From Luscinia megarhynchos (Eukaryota; Chordata; Aves; Passeriformes; Turdidae), in the NCBI GenBank assembly GCA_034336665.1, contig JAPFBE010000002.1:17710906-17774905 (forward strand): DNA of 64,000 nucleotides. The letters are read 5' to 3'. Shown piece by piece: positions 1 to 13,000 of this stretch. Below the pieces are notes generated by a model. The model saw only the letters and a program-made list of their open reading frames with translations, did not search any database and was not told the origin of the DNA. The translations under genes and the position numbers were made by a program. Numbering within the stretch: position 1 is the first letter of the stretch; every line of letters starts with the position of its first letter.

Positions 1-3000
1 CTGAGCACACCCTGAGGGCTCACCACTCTCCCTGTGAAGAATGAGTGCAGACAGCTTCTGTACCCTCCATTTTTATCTTACCTTACCTCATGCTGATTTC
101 TCCACACAAACAGGCCTTTGGCTGCCCTTTAGAGTCTGCTTGCTCCACAGATATTTGTTAGTCAACTTTAAAGCAGTGAGGAGTAAGAATTGGCATCAAA
201 GATGCCTCTGTTATTTAGAGACTGCTTCTGGATCCTGACCATATTACAAAGCTAAACAGAAAATCTTGCTGACATCTGGGAACCAAATTTTATTGGGTCA
301 AACTGATTTGTGTTCACTGCAACCTACTTATGATATATTTAATTAGTCCATACTTTAGGGCTGCTGTCAATCAATTTCCTTTGTCAATTGGCCACAAATG
401 GAGTTGTGCTGCTGGGGGAAGTAGTAGATATTCCTGACACTGTTGAGGAAGATCAGCATGTCTTTTTCACACTCATAAGGTTAAACCTGTCACTAAATTC
501 AAAAGTAACAAACTAATGGTTTGGTAACAACACATTTCAGGGCAGAATTTTACTTTAGGAAATTACCTGGGAATATCCTTCCTCCTCTGGAGATTGGGGC
601 ATGGCCAATGGTCCCATATCTTCCTGTGAAGAGTTGGAAACAGCACCTAAGAAATTGCTACTTCACACAAAATATTGGAAATGTCTTTTATTTCATCTCT
701 TCCTTACCTGTAGCAACATTTTTGAGGTTAAGAATCATTATAATAGTTGCAAGGTTTCTCACTCAGACATCTTAAAGAGTGTTTCATAAATTTGGGTTAG
801 TCGGTCTTAAAGGACTGTCTACAGATGTAAGACACTGATTTCATGATGCAGTTGGTCGCTTTACATTTCTCCTTTCCTAAATAAACAAGAGCTCAAAGAC
901 AAACCTGGGAGGTGCTTCATCTTTCCCAAAATAAAAGGAGCTTAATTTCTAGGTTTAGAGTGAGTCAGACAAACAATGCATGTAATTTTATTTCCGATGG
1001 TAAATGGACAGTTGATGTTTTTATTCATCCGGTCTTTTCCACTAAAAGATCTCAAAGAAGCAGACTGCATTATAAATGGTAGAGAAAAATGATAATCCCA
1101 ATGCTGTCTCCTGCTTCCAAATGATGATGTGCAAGGTACATACATAACTTCTTGGCAAGGATCCATTTGTCAAAATAAAATAAGCCAACTGCATAAAGGA
1201 AAAAGATGATAGATCTTGACAAACTTGTAGATGCTAGCAAAAATGTAAACAAGAAGTTGCTGTGACTGATGTATTAATGTAACACTGCCAGAGTACTAGC
1301 TTCAAAAATTAACAACTGTTGATGCTTTTGTGTCTAGTCAAAAGAGCAAGTGTCATGATTTCTGCTATGTTTGACATTTTCTATAGCTTCTACTCAATTT
1401 TAATCTCTGTGTAATACTCAATGCTCAGCTTTCTACAAGAAAGACAGAATAAGTAAGATTCCCACAAATGGGATAATACGTTTGAAGACAGCTGACCTTA
1501 GAAAAGAGATAGCAGAGATGAAAATTTCTTGACATTTTTATGAACTCATCATTTTTGCCATTTAATATATAAAAAGGAAAACCTATTTCCACTGATTGAT
1601 TACTTTAATGAATAAATGTACTCAATGATTTGGTGGCTTGAGTGGATTAAATTTCCCTTGCTGGCAGGAACTGGCCTTAAATGAAAGTGTTTTGAGGGTT
1701 TATTCCTTTTTCCCACACCAAAAAAAAAAAAAAAAAAAGAAGAAGACAGAAAATCAGTCTGAATTTCAAACTTGATCTCTGTGTATATTTTATAAACCAC
1801 CATCTGAATCTCCTGTGAGCTCCCAAGCCAGACTACAAGCTCAAATAATTCTAAATCAGATATTTCAAAATGTCACTGATGTGTTGAACAGCACCCAGCA
1901 GTTTATAACCATAACCTTCTTCCTTTGCATTATACTTCCTTGCTGTAATGGTTCAAATACTCATCATCACATAATCCTCACTCCTCGTGTACACAAAATG
2001 CTTTCCAAAACAACAGTAAATAAGCACTCAATTTTTTTAAAAAGTCTGTCTCACCATAAATGGATTTGACAAGTTTTGGATCGAGAGTAAAAGCAAGACT
2101 GAAGACCACTGCAGGGAGCAACAGGGAAAAGGAGGAGAGATCAGTACAAAAATCAAAATTTAAAAAACAAGACCCAACCAAAACCAAAATCCACCCTAAA
2201 ACCTAGGAAAAGGAGGAATTGAGTGATTTTGCGGAGGAGCTGAACAACAAGATAATCTTCTATTTGTGACCCTGTTTTCTTCTGGTAGATCCATTATCAA
2301 ACTCATAGGTTATGGTCAACATAATCTGAAAGTTCTTAAACTCATAAGGCTTTTGTGTAACTCCTTCCCTGTAATCCTGAGTAAAGTGCCATGAATCTCA
2401 GCAGCAGAGCTTCATCCGACATCTCCATGCTAATACAGATTTCCCTTTAGGTGATGTATGTGCTAATGTCAAACTAACACACTTGCCAAAAGCTAAATGT
2501 AAATTTCCTCTCACAAACAGCCTCCCACAGACAGAGTTGGTGCTGGCCTGGGTCTATAACTTATATTCCAAACACATTTTACCTTTCAGAAAGTTGCTTT
2601 ACTGGTAAAATATGCATTAAACAGTTATAAAATGTACTGCTGCATACCAATTTTTAATATTTTTAATTTGTTTGTTTGTAGGTTTATGTCTCCAGCAATT
2701 AAAAGTTGAAAGAGACAGAGAAGCAAAGAACAGATGAAGGAGCCTTCATTTTTTACTTCACACTTACTTTCACCAGCAATACCAGCTTCAGGGGGCTTTG
2801 CTGCAAATAAACCCTGTGGTGGCGTGTATATGAGAGAGAACTCAAACTTTGGTCAGTCATTAGCTCCATCATTTCAATTTTTCTGGTTATTACCTGATGT
2901 TTTCTCCTGTTGACTTCATGCAACTTGTCTCAAACCATGTTTGCAGGAGGAAGGGATTCTTTCCCTTTGAGGCTGGCTGCTGCTCAAGGAAGTAGCCTCT

Positions 3001-6000
3001 CGGAGCTCATGTCTGTATAAATACACCTACCTATTCACTCTGTCAAGTCTCTATTGCTCTTTTCTCATTTTCCTGTTCTGAAATGTTTCCCAGTTTTAGT
3101 GAGTGGTTCCTCAAAAAGTGACTCAAAAAGAAGAAAAGATAAATGTGCTTGTGTATAGTATTTGCTCATTCCTGTCCTATTAGAGAAAATGTGCAGGTAC
3201 TCTACTCTAGGAAGTGTGAGATGGTTGGATTAGGAACTATCTAAGTCTAATTTATTTTTTTTTAATTACTGTTTCAACTACTGCATGGTCTAAATACTAA
3301 AATATACACATTTATTCAAAAGTTTATTCAAAGTGAGATTTTCCCATTGCTGCTCTCAAGAATCCCAACTATTTCACTCCTCAGTAAGGCAATTGAAACT
3401 ACATGAGCATTTGTTTCTCCATAATTCTCAACTGATACAGAGCCACAAGCAGCAGTGCTTTAGAGAAAAGTGCAGGAAACACAAGCATATTTTCCACCAT
3501 TTAATATCCAGAGATGTGCTGATTAGATTTAGATGAACCAGCAACAAAAAACTGCCTTGGTTCTATGGAATTACTTGAGCCCTGCTCTTACAGCAACAGA
3601 TATAAGAAACTACCCAAGATCCTCAGTAGAGACTTGTTTTATCTGTACCAATAGCTGCATTAGCATGAGTCTGTCTGTAGAGTAGCTGTGTCCTTAAAAT
3701 CTGAAGAATACTTGATCATTAAAATCAGAAGAGGTACACCCGTTCAGGAATTCTCATACCAGAGCAGGAATCCTAAATGCATCTGACTGCAACTCAACAC
3801 TGAGGAAACTTTTTGTCTGATACAGGAACAGCAACTGATGGCCATTTATGGCTTTCCTACAACTATCACTGATGGAAAAACAGAGAACTATAGGAAAGAC
3901 TATTTTAAAATGTGGTTCATTCTTAGAGCCCTGTGAGACTCACCTATGACATTAGCATAATCTGATAGTGATGTGACATCCCCTTTCAAATGCACCCTTT
4001 CTTCAAGGACATCAGGAGAGGTGAAAGCTGACAGCATTTCTGTTACAGTGACAGAGCTGTGGGTCAAGCGAGCACCACAAGTTTACATGAGGGCTGAATT
4101 TGACCTTGTGTCACGACAGCTCCCAAAGGATCCTGCAGTAAGCACTAATGTATTCAAGGCTGTACATACTGGCATTCCAATGAGATCACCACTTTAAGGG
4201 CAACGTTGAGGGCATCTTTCATCCTGGGGCATCACACAGCATTGGAAAGATGTTCTGCTACAAAAAATTTGCGACAAGCTGCCATCGTCTCCTGCAGGGC
4301 AAATACAGGAGTCTACTGTTGAAGACAAGCCATCAGAGCCTGCCTCAGGTGCTGACAGCACTTCTTTAACACATCCACTTCTCTAACACAAGCCTTATTC
4401 TCAGCAACAGCTGCTACTGATCGAGCTGTTACTGATCGGGCATCTTCTCCTTGCTGGCTAAAAGGCAAAAGCAAATCTGTCAGAAACAACGTGGCCTAGC
4501 ATCCTGTGGGCAGAGGGCTAGATCAGCTTCTAGTCCGCTGAGTGCATACTCATATGCAGCACAGCAAGCCAAATGTGCTTTGCAGAGGCCTGGGGAAGAC
4601 CAACTGATCTTTTGGAGGCAGGAGAGAGGGCTGTGTGATGAATGAGCAGGGCTCACTTCCAGCCCCCTGACCCGCCTGCCATCTAGCGTATATTCAGGAC
4701 ATATTTCCAGCTCAGCACAGCCATAGCTGGAGAACAAAGAACAGAATTAGTCTGGACAAACGTGGCACGTTACTCATAGGGCACACTGAAATAGATTAAC
4801 CTTTTCATCCCAGAACTCTGCATTATGTAAGTAGGGCATACCTCCTAAAAACAGCTTCTAGGCAGCAGCAATTCTTACAATGATCATGTTCTCAAATACA
4901 CAATAGACTAAACACAGCATTTATTTATCTGTGAAAGAGCCCAGCAGATTATATTTCAACAACCAAATGTACCACATTTACACATGATAAACCAGGTGCA
5001 GTTTCCTAGGTATAGCACTTTTAAAATCTGTCATCTGCTTCATCTGTTTAGCTGTCAGGAACAAAACTGCACGAGTCAGATACACACGACTGCTGAAAAG
5101 AGCAGTGGTCGCCTGCTGAACCAAACCTCTGCATTCAGGCTGGTACCTCAGACACCAGCTTGTTCTCTTCTGTGCCATTTTTAGTAAGTCTGAATTTCCA
5201 TACACCCAGCAATATTGGTTAGTTTTTCTTTAATGATATCTTTGAATCTGGAAGGCAAGTGAAAAATAAAGGATAGCAAATTTGAATTAAGAGAATGAAG
5301 CTCAGAGCAGAATATGTCTCTTCATAATTCTCAGTAAATATTCTGTGTAGGTCCATATTTGCTTGTCTTAGGGAAAAAAACCTCATAACAATCAGTGGTT
5401 AAGAGTTTACTTTTTCCTTGTTGAAGAATAAACTTACCTGGGCTTTCTGTAAAAAAAAATACTCCAAAGGAACATCAATGTGACAGTGTTTATAGACGAA
5501 TTTATCTGTTTATGAATACATACACACTGTGTTGATTTGTCTCCAAATCCAATGGAAATGGAACAGGATGGAAAACAGTCAAAACTATTTTGGAATTATC
5601 AAACTTAAACTGTCACCTATGTTCAGCAGCTGTTTAATTTTCCAAATTTTGAGATCCAAATGCAGATATGCCAATACGAGACAAAGTTCAGGGAAGTTTA
5701 TGCTATGCACAAGCAAATCAGGTCTGGGAACACTTTAGGCATGGCAGTGTGGAGATGATTTCCTCTCACCTGGGCTAATTAGCTTTTATGCAGCAGTGCA
5801 GTGATGCAGATATCCTGCCTGTGGATCTGGCCCTGTCTTGTAGCTAAGATGATGACCTGCAGTGCCTGGGCAGCACTGTGACTTGCAATTGTCTTCCATG
5901 GAACAGAAGTGAAAAAGAAGTCAGTCAATTTTATAATGGTCAGTGACAAATCCTGTTGCTGCTCTGACTGAAGTGAATATAAGTATATGCATCCCTTGCT

Positions 6001-9000
6001 AAAGGCATACATCTGCAGGAGGTCAGTATTCTCAGAAGTATGACAAGTCTGCCTTTCCCTGCTTTTCGTGGTGCACTATCACATCAGTAATCAGACAGCA
6101 ATGTTCCCTTCCCTGTTTCCTTCAGTATGCACTTAGACTAAAATCAGCTGCTGGGACAGCAACCTCTCTGAGTCCCTGCCTGCAGAAAGGCTTGTAACTA
6201 GCAGTCCTTTTGTCAGTGTATACTAGTGGAAAGTGAGACATAAAGAAACAATTGTCATGCCTCTTAGGTTGAAAATATTTATTTGGAGTTGTTTTCTGCC
6301 TGACGCATACAGGAATGGCTAAATTTTAACATAAACCTAGGGCTCTTGTAGAGCATGGGGTTGAGCAGAAAAAAAGAGAAGCTGAAGAAGAGAAAAGTTG
6401 GCTGTTACAAGAATCATTCTTTTCCTGTGTTCGATTTTCCAAGAGCACTTGGAGGGAAAAAAAGTCAATTTCATCTTTGCTTCATTCAGCCTCTGCAAGA
6501 ACCAGGAATAAGTCTGGATCTTCCAGTTTGTCTGCACAAGTTCCTCTCATTTCAATGAGCAGCATGGTCTCAGTCTCTTTCTTTTTTTTCCTCCTAAGCT
6601 AAATGAATATCCTGATCACTCCAGTAGTGTAAAGGGTATCACCCACAAACATTTAGCCAGGTTGTTACCCACATTTTAAAATTAATGGTGAAACCTTGCT
6701 GTAGCATCCTGCTCAGGGAATTTTTATGAGGTTTGGATTAGAAAAGGTCCTACTGGTCCTGTTAGTGGGAAATAACATGGTAAAGCGACATTTTATTTCA
6801 ACAGCTGTGTAAAAGTGTCCATTGGGCAACCTGCCTCCTCCACCTCCCTGGGGGTACCTGTGAATAAATAGGCTGAAAGGTGCAAAGCAAGGACACAAAA
6901 CACCAAAGGTGAAAAAGACCTCTTTGCTTCTGGTTTGGAGCAAGGGGAGGAGGCCGTGGAATGAGATCTCCACGCCCCAGGGAAGTGGGCTGAGGAAGGA
7001 GTGGTACTCAATTATAACCTTGGCCTCCCTGTGGAAGAGGATGGCAGGGCCATAGCCACTGTTGCTGAATTTAAGAAAATGGAGGAAAACTGGATTCAAA
7101 TTGTAACTGCAGTGGGTTCAAGACACAGGGCAGAACACATTCTCCATTTGTATAAAATATAGATTTGTATGTAAATATTCAACAATAGCTTCTGTAGTAA
7201 TGAATAAGAAATAAATTGCTTATTTGATGTATGATAAAACCACTATTCTGCACAGATGATGCAGATGACACTTGATTTATATTGTCTTGCAAAAGCTTAA
7301 GACAATTAAGGAGAAAACTGTTCTGAGACTTATTCCATCGACAGAATTCTAGTACAGCTAACAGCAATGTGATTCACACAAGGATCATCTGGCACGTGAA
7401 GCTTGTTTTAACAGATACCAATGTGACATACATAAAGCTGTCAGGCTTTCTCCAAAGGACAGTCATCCACTTCATGTTTCAAGTGCCAAATTAATTATAT
7501 TTGACATTTAATTTATAACCTAAGGTATTTTAGATTCGGAACTTGACTATGACAACAGCAGATTAGAGCAGGGCCCTGTTTGACAGAATCGATTTTTCAA
7601 TTTATTTTCCTTGTATGTGAGGGTCTTGATTCAGATTTTTTGTCTCGAGCTGCGTACAGGACAACGATACCTCTAAGCAAAGAAGGCTTCGCTCACCTCC
7701 TCCCCCAGCCATTTCTTGGTGAATTATTTTGCACTCGGAAGCAAGTTTCTTCTGCAGCCTTAATCACAAAGCTCCACCTAATGGAATGAAGGGAGAACTG
7801 TGCCCAGAAAAAGAAAGGGAGAGAGACTTTGCTAAACACTGCTATCAAGAGGAAACTACTGCTCAACCGTAAGCAGTTAATCTCCTCCATCTAATTTATG
7901 AAGCCTCCTTTTAAAATTTTGAGGTTTGAGGGAGGAAAGTCATAACAAAAAAAGGAACAACAAACAAGCAACCACCCAACAACCCCCAGGTTTCATCTGA
8001 CCAAAATTGTGACTTTTTTATTTTAACTGATAGATATTTCAACACATCAATACTAATATTTTTCATGGGTAAATCTAATCTTCTAGGTTCCAAAGCATCT
8101 AAAAATTATAAATACATAAAATAACCTGCCAGCGTAGGCATATATTTACTGATTGATGGTTCATTATCAAAAGCAAAATTGCTCAATAATTAAACTATCA
8201 CCTAGCTTTCAAAAAGGGGGCAAAGCATTTCTTTCAATTTTCCTACTGAAAAGAAAGCCTTTCTGTAAAATTTTAGATCATTCATTGATATTACAGAGCT
8301 GGAACACTACTGGAACACTACTGAGCAATATCATTACAAAATATTGCTTAAAGAAAGGAGCTGATTAATATTTAAAAAGCTCTGCAAAGAGCAAGGTCAT
8401 TTTCAAGGCAGGTTTTTTGTTTTGGTTTGTTTTTTTTTTATTAAGTGTTTTCAGACGTTAATATAAAAGATCTTATCAAGCTTTAAAAATCAACTCAAAA
8501 TTTCAGATTTGCTCCCAAGCCAGAGGAAGGCTCAGTGTCCACTTTCAGATTTTTTCTGTAACAGAAGGCACAAATCTAAATGTCACCTTGTATCAAGATA
8601 AAGGGTTTCACTGGAGAAACAGGACATTTGTCAGGATCATCTTCTCTGAGTTGACTAATGCAGTGATAGCCGTGAGTCTGTATTGTGAAAATGTCAGTAG
8701 TAGGACAAGACTAGCTCATTCTTTTTAGTAAAAAATGTTCATTTGCTGTCTAGTTTGGTGTCTTTTATCAAGAATTGTGCTTTGATACTCTGCACAAATA
8801 AACCTGGAAATCTGAAATTGTTTTCATTCCTAATATTTATGATCAGATATAAAAGTGTGACATCTGCAGCAGAGTATCTTCCATTGGAAAGGTGATTAAA
8901 TCACGTCTTCATCAAATCTCAAATACACTAAAGTGCAGTTGAATCAGGCTATTTAATGGCCAGCTGAGATTTTTGGGGGTTTATTTCTTAACTCCACTAC

Positions 9001-9224
9001 TACTATTAACAGTGGTGATTAGGATGATTTTCTTAACCCTACTTTTATCCCTTCTCCTTTGATGCCCTTGGGTAGCAGCTTGGTTCTGGCTTATCTTTCA
9101 TTTCACAAGATCCCTAGCTCTCCACAAAACTTCAGTTCCCCTACTAAATTTGGCTTCACTTGGACAACGAGATCAAGATTCGCCAGGTGGAGGAAGGCAG
9201 GACAGGCGAAGGGATGGATAGAAG
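1..9224. other. Intergenic flank upstream of EEF1E1, no coding exon recognised
   Basis: This AT-rich stretch holds only short open frames, many without an ATG, and none resembles a protein family I recognise. A 19-base poly(A) run lies at 1,720-1,738. An imperfect 15-bp tandem pair lies at 4,410-4,439 and an 11-bp unit repeated about 2.3 times at 8,299-8,323. The interval 4.2-4.75 kb is somewhat richer in GC than its surroundings, without a recognisable element. In other vertebrates SLC35B3 is the next gene on this side (known synteny), but I see none of its exons here. Confidence 0.6.
1720..1738 (+). repeat. Poly(A) homopolymer, 19 bases
   Basis: An uninterrupted run of 19 A residues, followed by a short GA-rich tail. 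No retroposon body is recognisable next to it, so it is a simple repeat of unknown origin. Confidence 0.9.
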
Positions 9225-9626
9225 TGGTGCAGCGGCTGCAGAGAAGCCCAGGAGAAGGTCTGGAGCACAAGTCCTGTGAGGAGCGCTGAGGGAGCTGGGG
9301 GTGTCGAGCCTGGGGAAGAGGAGGCTCAGGGGGAGCCTTATCCCTCTCCAAAACTCCCTGAAAAGTGGCTGCAGCCAGATGGGAGTCGGCCTCTTCTCCC
9401 AGGAAACCAGCAACAGAGCAAGAAGAAACGGCCTAAAGCTGCACCAGGATGTTCAGGCTGCGAACCAGGAGGAATTTTTCCACAGGAAAAGTGACCAGGC
9501 ATTGGAGTGGGCTGCCCGGGGAGGTGGTGGAGTCACCATCTCTGGAGGTGTTTAGGGACAGACTGGATGCGGCAGTCAGTGTCACAGAACGGACTCGGTG
9601 ATCTCTAAGATCTTTTCCAGCCAAAC
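9225..9626 (+). mobile_element. CR1 LINE 3' fragment, sense orientation
   Basis: The plus strand carries the typical order of a CR1 3' end: a GGAGCTGGGGGTG block near 9,293, AAGAGGAGGCTCAGGGGGAG near 9,316, then CTTCTCCCAGG, a GTGGGCTGCCCGGGGAGGTGG-like block near 9,508, GGAGTCACCATCTCTGGAGG near 9,530, and a final GATCTCTAAGATCTTTTCC near 9,600. The usual terminal ATTCTATG-type repeats are missing, so the 3' tail is lost or diverged. The left boundary is approximate. The fragment ends where the EEF1E1 CpG island begins. No reverse transcriptase frame remains. Confidence 0.85.
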
Positions 9627-9712
9627 CGAACGCGGGCATGGGCAAAGGGGCGGCGCCACCGCCCCGGCCCCTCACGGCTGCACCGCGCGGCCGGGAACGT
9701 GCGGGAGCAACC

Positions 9713-9722
9713 GCGCATGCGC
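9713..9722. promoter_or_regulatory. NRF1 consensus site GCGCATGCGC
   Basis: A perfect 10-bp palindrome matching the NRF1 consensus, about 200 bp upstream of the EEF1E1 start codon in the CpG island. NRF1 sites are common in promoters of housekeeping and translation genes. Binding is inferred. Confidence 0.7.
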
Positions 9723-9789
9723 TGCCCGTGACCCCGCCGCTCGTCCCTCCCCCCCGCAGGGCTCCACGCGAAGCCTCGCTTGGCTTCTG

Positions 9790-9862
9790 ATTGGCCGGCC
9801 GGCCCCCTCGGGCCAATGGCAGTGGCGCTTCCTTCGGCGGCGCCGTGGCGCTGCCCGCCAAT
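9790..9862. promoter_or_regulatory. Three CCAAT boxes (NF-Y type)
   Basis: An inverted box, ATTGG, lies at 9,790-9,794. Two forward boxes, CCAAT, lie at 9,813-9,817 and 9,858-9,862. They stand about 55-130 bp upstream of the EEF1E1 ATG, the usual range for NF-Y in TATA-less promoters. The motifs are directly visible; factor binding is inferred. Confidence 0.65.
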
Positions 9863-9915
9863 GGGGAGAGCGGTTGTTGCCGCCCTCCTTCCCTGTCCCG
9901 CGTGTCCCGCCGAGC

Positions 9916-9926
9916 AAGATGGCGGC
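9916..9926 (+). promoter_or_regulatory. YY1-type motif over the EEF1E1 start codon
   Basis: AAGATGGCGGC spans the initiator ATG at 9,919-9,921. This is the known downstream YY1 element of many housekeeping genes and also encodes the Met-Ala-Ala start. The context is a good Kozak match, with A at -3 and G at +4. Confidence 0.6.
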
Positions 9927-10017
9927 TGCGGTGCGGGGCGCGGAGGAGCTGGAGCTGCTGGAGCGGCTGCTGGGGCTGCCGGGCGGGAACAAGTACGGCG
10001 TCCAGGGGGAGCGGAAG
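9919..10017 (+). CDS. EEF1E1: EEF1E1 coding exon 1
   Basis: Thirty-three codons, from MAAAVRGAEE to GVQGERK. The donor is AAG|GTGAAG at 10,018. The motif GNKYGVQGER matches the conserved GNKY-QGER of the family. The N-terminus carries about four extra residues (around VRGAE) compared with human, so it may be lineage-variable. The following intron runs 10,018-11,851 and contains a CR1 fragment. Confidence 0.95.
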
Positions 10018-13000
10018 GTGAAGGGAGCGAGGAGGGGCCTGGAGCGGGTGGCGGTGGCGACGCGTGTGGGAGGCGGGCGTCCTCTGGTCTCCTTTCCCCA
10101 ATGGCTGCTTCTCTCCGAGCTTCCCTTCCCGCCTCCCTGGCAATTCCCCTCAGACACCGAGGGGACCGGTGCGGCCCCTCAGATACCAGCCGACGTCTCC
10201 TTGAGCGGGCTCTCACCTGTGTTTCCTCCAGCCCTTCCCTCACCAACCCACTTATATTGTGAATGTTGTAGGGCCTCGCTGCCTGTGAGCCTGTAGGTTC
10301 TGAAAACTCCTTCCCTCTGCTTGTGGGAAGGATCGTCATGTGTCATGGAAGGGATTTCGGCTTGACTTTTACTTGTTCCTTCTGTACTTTCCTTTCCCTA
10401 TGCCTATGTGAGTTATTTCTGTGCTATCTTGATTAAATTACATGGGAAGAAAAATGTGCTCTTTTAATAATAGGAAGATGTCTGTACTGAGGACGTGTTG
10501 CTCTTAAATATTTTATTTTTTAAAAATACTTCTCTCTGACATGAGGTTGTAGTGGGGCGGGAGCCAGTCCATCTGCTGTGCCTGCAGTGAGAGGACCAGA
10601 GGAAATGGCCTAAGCTGAGGCAAAGGAGAGTCAGATTAGATGTTAGAAAATGTTTTCCCTCTTGCGGTGCTGAGGCGTTGGAATAGGTTGCCCAGGGAGG
10701 TGGTGGAGTATCCATTTCTGGAGATGTCTAAGAGGTGTCTGGATGTGGCACTGGATGATGATTTAGGGGTTGCAGTGGCAGTGCTGGGTGGATGCTGGAC
10801 TGGATGATCTTAAAGGACCTTTACAACTTTGATGATTCTGTGGGTCTAGATGTTTTAATGTTTCAAAGTTTGTATGGAAGCATTAGGTTCCATGGTTTAA
10901 GAGGCACCTGCAGCATGAAAAATGCAATCTAGAGCTGGGAGTGTCACAAATTTGTGAGCCCTTTGCCCTGGAGAAGGTTAGTTGAGAAATGAAGCTCTGC
11001 AGTTGCCTTATGTTTTGGGGTTTTTTTTAATTGACTGTTTATGAAGAGTCCTGAATATCTATATGTGTTCTTCAGTTGCAAAAGCTGCCTTAATTATTTT
11101 ACAGCCCAGCTGGTATTTAATGCTGTTATCATAAAGCATATGGCTGAAAAATTCAAATAGCTAGGTCTCTGTGTATAGTTTTTCTAACTGGATGCTCGGT
11201 GGAAAAAACTTAATAGTAGTGAAATAGTCTCAATACAACTCCAGCAATAATATTGTACTCACTTCATTTCTTGAGGTGGTGGTTCAGTTTCCTTTCCCAC
11301 AGTTGAACACATGCTGCTGTCACTCACAAAGACACCATGGCTAAAGCTGGAGGTGTGTTGTGTTGTCCTGCTGGTACCAGTGAGCTCCTGACTGCTGTTC
11401 AGGGCGTTTTGGAATGGTGTGGGACATAGGAATAAACTTTTAAGGGGATGCAGTTACTGCATCCTGCTTGCTCAGAGAGAAGTCAGATGCTACTGACTTA
11501 CAGTCTTAAGTGGGAGTCCTGAATTTGGAGATTAAAAGCCAGTTAATAAGATTTCTGCCAGTGTTAGAACAAGCAATGCTATTTCTGCCTAATATTGGCA
11601 GAATTTGCTCGACTGGAGCTCAAGGTGTCATGGTTTGTTCATGTTCTTCTGTAAGAATTGAAAATAAAATACCCTAAAGAGCAAGAAGTGAACACAGACT
11701 TGGTTTTGATGGCACCACCTTTACTGTGATTGCTTCTAAGTTCTGATCTATTGCTTCAAAGGGAACATTAAAAAAAAATAAAAAGCCATTCTTATAGAGA
11801 CTGCTTTCTTCAATTATTTGTTTAGTCGTGCACTTGTGTTTCCCCTTCCAGGTTCCTGTTCTCCAAAGCAACAATGGCCCTGGGCTGGCGGGGCTGATGA
11901 CCATCGCTGCCCACCTGGTGAGGCAGGCTAGGAAAGACCAGCTGCTGGGGAGCACTGCCGAGGAGAAGGCTGTGGTGCAGCAGTGGCTGGAATACAGAGT
12001 GACCCGGGTAAATGGAGGCTCCAGTAAGGAAGATACTAGAACAGTTCTGAAGGTAAGGAGTACTTAATTACCTTGCCACTGAATTTTGGAGTGACTGGAC
12101 TTTGAAGAAGATTAGTGCTAATGTGTGTATGAGCATACAGTTAATGAAATTCAACAAGTGCTATGGGCTTGACAGTATCACTAAGTACGGACTTTTATTC
12201 TCTTGCTGCTTTTCACTTTTACTGACAAAACTACCCCAACATCCTGAAATAGGAAAACAACTAAAACTGTAAAATGCATGAAGCAGAGCTCTTGCAGTGC
12301 TCAATGGCTGTAAATTATGAAATGTGCTTCACAAAGTGTGAAGACTGTTCAGCTGTGTGAGGTGTCAGTTTCTTACTATCTTCAGAAACCCTTGGTTATA
12401 AGCAAGTTGGTGTTGTATTCCAGGATAGCACTTCCCTAATAGTTTTTAGAGCTATTCTTAATGATGTGGCAGTTATGGGGTACAAGCCATACTTGATGCT
12501 GTGATATTTGGTATTGATGCTAAAAGGAGGTACTGGACAGAATTGTGTGTGAAATCATAAAGGAACCTCTACAAAACTGTCCACATTGAGCTACTTTGTG
12601 TGGAGTTCTTGGTCTGCTCTTATTAAACTTTTCTTGCAGGTGGAAGCTTACTTCCTTTTAAATAGGTGGAAGCAGGAAAGAGAATCTTTGGGGGTCCACC
12701 TTGTTTGAGCAGTTAGATGACAAGGAGCAGATAGCAAAACTTACTCTATTTTCCTTACTTCTTGCAACTAATAGTAATAAGTATTTTTGCAGTCTTGTGG
12801 GGACAACATGAAGGGAAAACTTGCTCTACACTGTTAAGCACTGTTTACAAAGTGCTTAAAGTGTATAAATGAGCAGTGAAATTTGATCAGTTTTTAAAGT
12901 GCTTATTTTTTCTAGTTTAAAAAGTATGTTTTAGATGGAGAGTTACATTGCTCAGTGCTTCCAGTGAAGTCTGAGTTTAGAAATTTGTGAGCAGCAAGGT

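Larger units (their letters stand above)
9627..10100 (+). promoter_or_regulatory. EEF1E1: CpG-island promoter of EEF1E1
   Basis: GC content and CpG density rise sharply just after the CR1 fragment and fall again within intron 1. No TATA box is evident. The island contains a perfect NRF1 palindrome, three CCAAT/ATTGG boxes and a YY1-type AAGATGGCGGC over the start codon, which is a classic housekeeping layout. The transcription start site cannot be placed from sequence alone, and the island edges are approximate. Confidence 0.8.

Noticed and set aside
6713..7099. 128-codon minus-strand frame
   Set aside because: It begins at TTG, not ATG, and has no recognisable similarity or splice context.
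9598..9918. N-terminal extension of EEF1E1 reading upstream from 9,598
   Set aside because: The frame is open but has no ATG before 9,919, starts inside a CR1 fragment and has no homologue in the known protein.
9433..10339. Open frames of 160-244 codons on both strands around EEF1E1 exon 1
   Set aside because: GC-rich CpG-island shadows. Only the 33-codon stretch from 9,919 matches a known protein.
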